Source of the DNA: Candidatus Accumulibacter propinquus
Lineage (GTDB): Bacteria; Pseudomonadota; Gammaproteobacteria; Burkholderiales; Rhodocyclaceae
NCBI GenBank assembly: GCA_016714935.1
Contig: JADKBU010000013.1
Location: forward strand, 108,702-172,701
Reading direction: 5' to 3'
DNA: 64,000 nt
Shown: positions 63,515 through 64,000 of the stretch, one piece after another
Numbering within the stretch: position 1 is the first letter of the stretch
Layout: every line of letters begins with the position of its first letter
Notes under the pieces: model-generated
What the model was told of the DNA's origin: nothing
The model's database searches: none
Seen by the model: the letters and a program-made list of their open reading frames with translations, nothing else
Position numbers and translations under genes: made by a program

Positions 63515-63997
63515 TCAGGCAGCGGAGGCCATCATCGGCGATGCATCAGCCGCCGCCGGTTTCGCTTCCGGCTTGGCTGCCACCCTGGCTGCCGGCTTGC
63601 TCGATGGTTTGCTCAATGGCTTGGCGATCGGTTTGGCCTTGCCTCCGGTCAAGCTACGCACCTCGGCACTCAGTTGAATCACACGCATGGTGAGCAGTTC
63701 GACATCGCGCTTGCTGGCCACGACAAGGAAATCCAGTGGCCGAATGAGGCGTTCCTTGACCAGTTCCTCTCCGCGCTGGAATTTGCCGCTGGCGCTGCTC
63801 AGCAACTCGGCCGATTTCTCCGCGATCTGCTGGCGCGCCTTTGGTTCGAAGGCCTTGCCCTGTTGTACCAGGGTTTCGAGGGTCCGCGCGCCGCTTTTGC
63901 AGGCCAGCGAATAGGCGCCAAGGCCAAAAAGCCAGAATTTGCGTGCAGATTCCAACGGTTTCGTCAGCAACTGCTCGTTGCCAACCCGATCGACCAA
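63515..63997 (-). CDS. Phasin-family protein with Lys/Pro/Ala-rich tail (PhaF-like), probably 5'-partial
   Basis: The phasin domain (FWLFGLGAYSLACKSGARTLETLVQQGKAFE, then a helical KSAELLSSASGKFQRGEELVKERLIRPLDFLVVASKRDVELLTMRVIQLSAEV) is followed by a basic tail with repeated K-P units (AKPIAKPLSKPSSKPAARVAAKPEAKPAA). The plan resembles PhaF/PhaI granule proteins, in which the phasin part binds PHA granules and the tail binds DNA to spread granules between daughter cells. The frame is open to the window edge; TTG at 63997 is the only candidate start visible, so the true start may lie outside. Confidence 0.8.
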   Translation of the reverse strand: MVDRVGNEQLLTKPLESARKFWLFGLGAYSLACKSGARTLETLVQQGKAFEPKARQQIAEKSAELLSSASGKFQRGEELVKERLIRPLDFLVVASKRDVELLTMRVIQLSAEVRSLTGGKAKPIAKPLSKPSSKPAARVAAKPEAKPAAADASPMMASAA

Positions 63998-64000
63998 CGC

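Overview
The window is GC-rich (roughly 65%) and gene-dense. It looks like the chromosome of a betaproteobacterium of the Rhodocyclales type, and an Accumulibacter-like organism is a reasonable guess. This is inference from gene content: two phasin-type PHA granule proteins, a PEP-CTERM protein, cyclic beta-glucan synthase, a 2-oxoacid dehydrogenase complex with a lipoyl domain on E3, indolepyruvate ferredoxin oxidoreductase, and many PAS-type sensors. No rRNA, tRNA, CRISPR array or intact insertion sequence was recognised.

Layout. 1-14,062 is a signalling island. It holds an encapsulin-type ferritin without its shell gene, a decayed response-regulator/GGDEF/EAL gene, a phasin, a hybrid histidine kinase and a chemoreceptor. 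It ends in a tightly coupled three-gene operon: CheB-CheR fusion, hybrid kinase, and a diguanylate cyclase ending in a CarH-like cobalamin domain. 14,063-24,712 has a REP-like repeat, a BON lipoprotein, a YihY-family membrane protein and a 2,949-residue cyclic beta-1,2-glucan synthase, all envelope functions. 24,740-29,616 holds mostly minus-strand single genes: PEP-CTERM protein, hypothetical, orphan ArsR, enolase with an N-terminal extension, class II aldolase. A BLUF gene remnant lies in this stretch. 30,124-35,875 is tamA-tamB. 35,950-39,533 is the overlapping minus-strand operon folD-purE-purK-tsaC, with a 24-residue membrane peptide upstream. 40,148-42,226 is a divergent FtsH-like protease. 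42,338-44,902 is iorA-iorB. 45,091-47,300 is feoA-feoB, divergent from aceE-aceF-lpd (47,652-53,741). 54,356-61,483 is a five-gene signalling module: small membrane protein, SSS-type sensor kinase, receiver, membrane exonuclease with degenerate kinase region, CBS/nucleotidyltransferase. The end carries a thioesterase, a 59-residue small protein, a LysR regulator and a partial PhaF-like phasin.

How the genes work together. Pyruvate dehydrogenase, enolase, IorAB and the phasins fit carbon storage and central carbon metabolism. The sensors (at least five kinase or cyclase proteins, one chemoreceptor, one CheBR) suggest heavy investment in environmental sensing. The most unusual item is the diguanylate cyclase fused to a cobalamin domain carrying the W-x9-EH adenosyl-capping motif, which suggests light- or B12-controlled c-di-GMP synthesis. 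Gene decay is visible at three places (687-2,208, about 25,980-26,039, about 54,087-54,185), and aceE carries a single-base frameshift that may be real or an assembly error.
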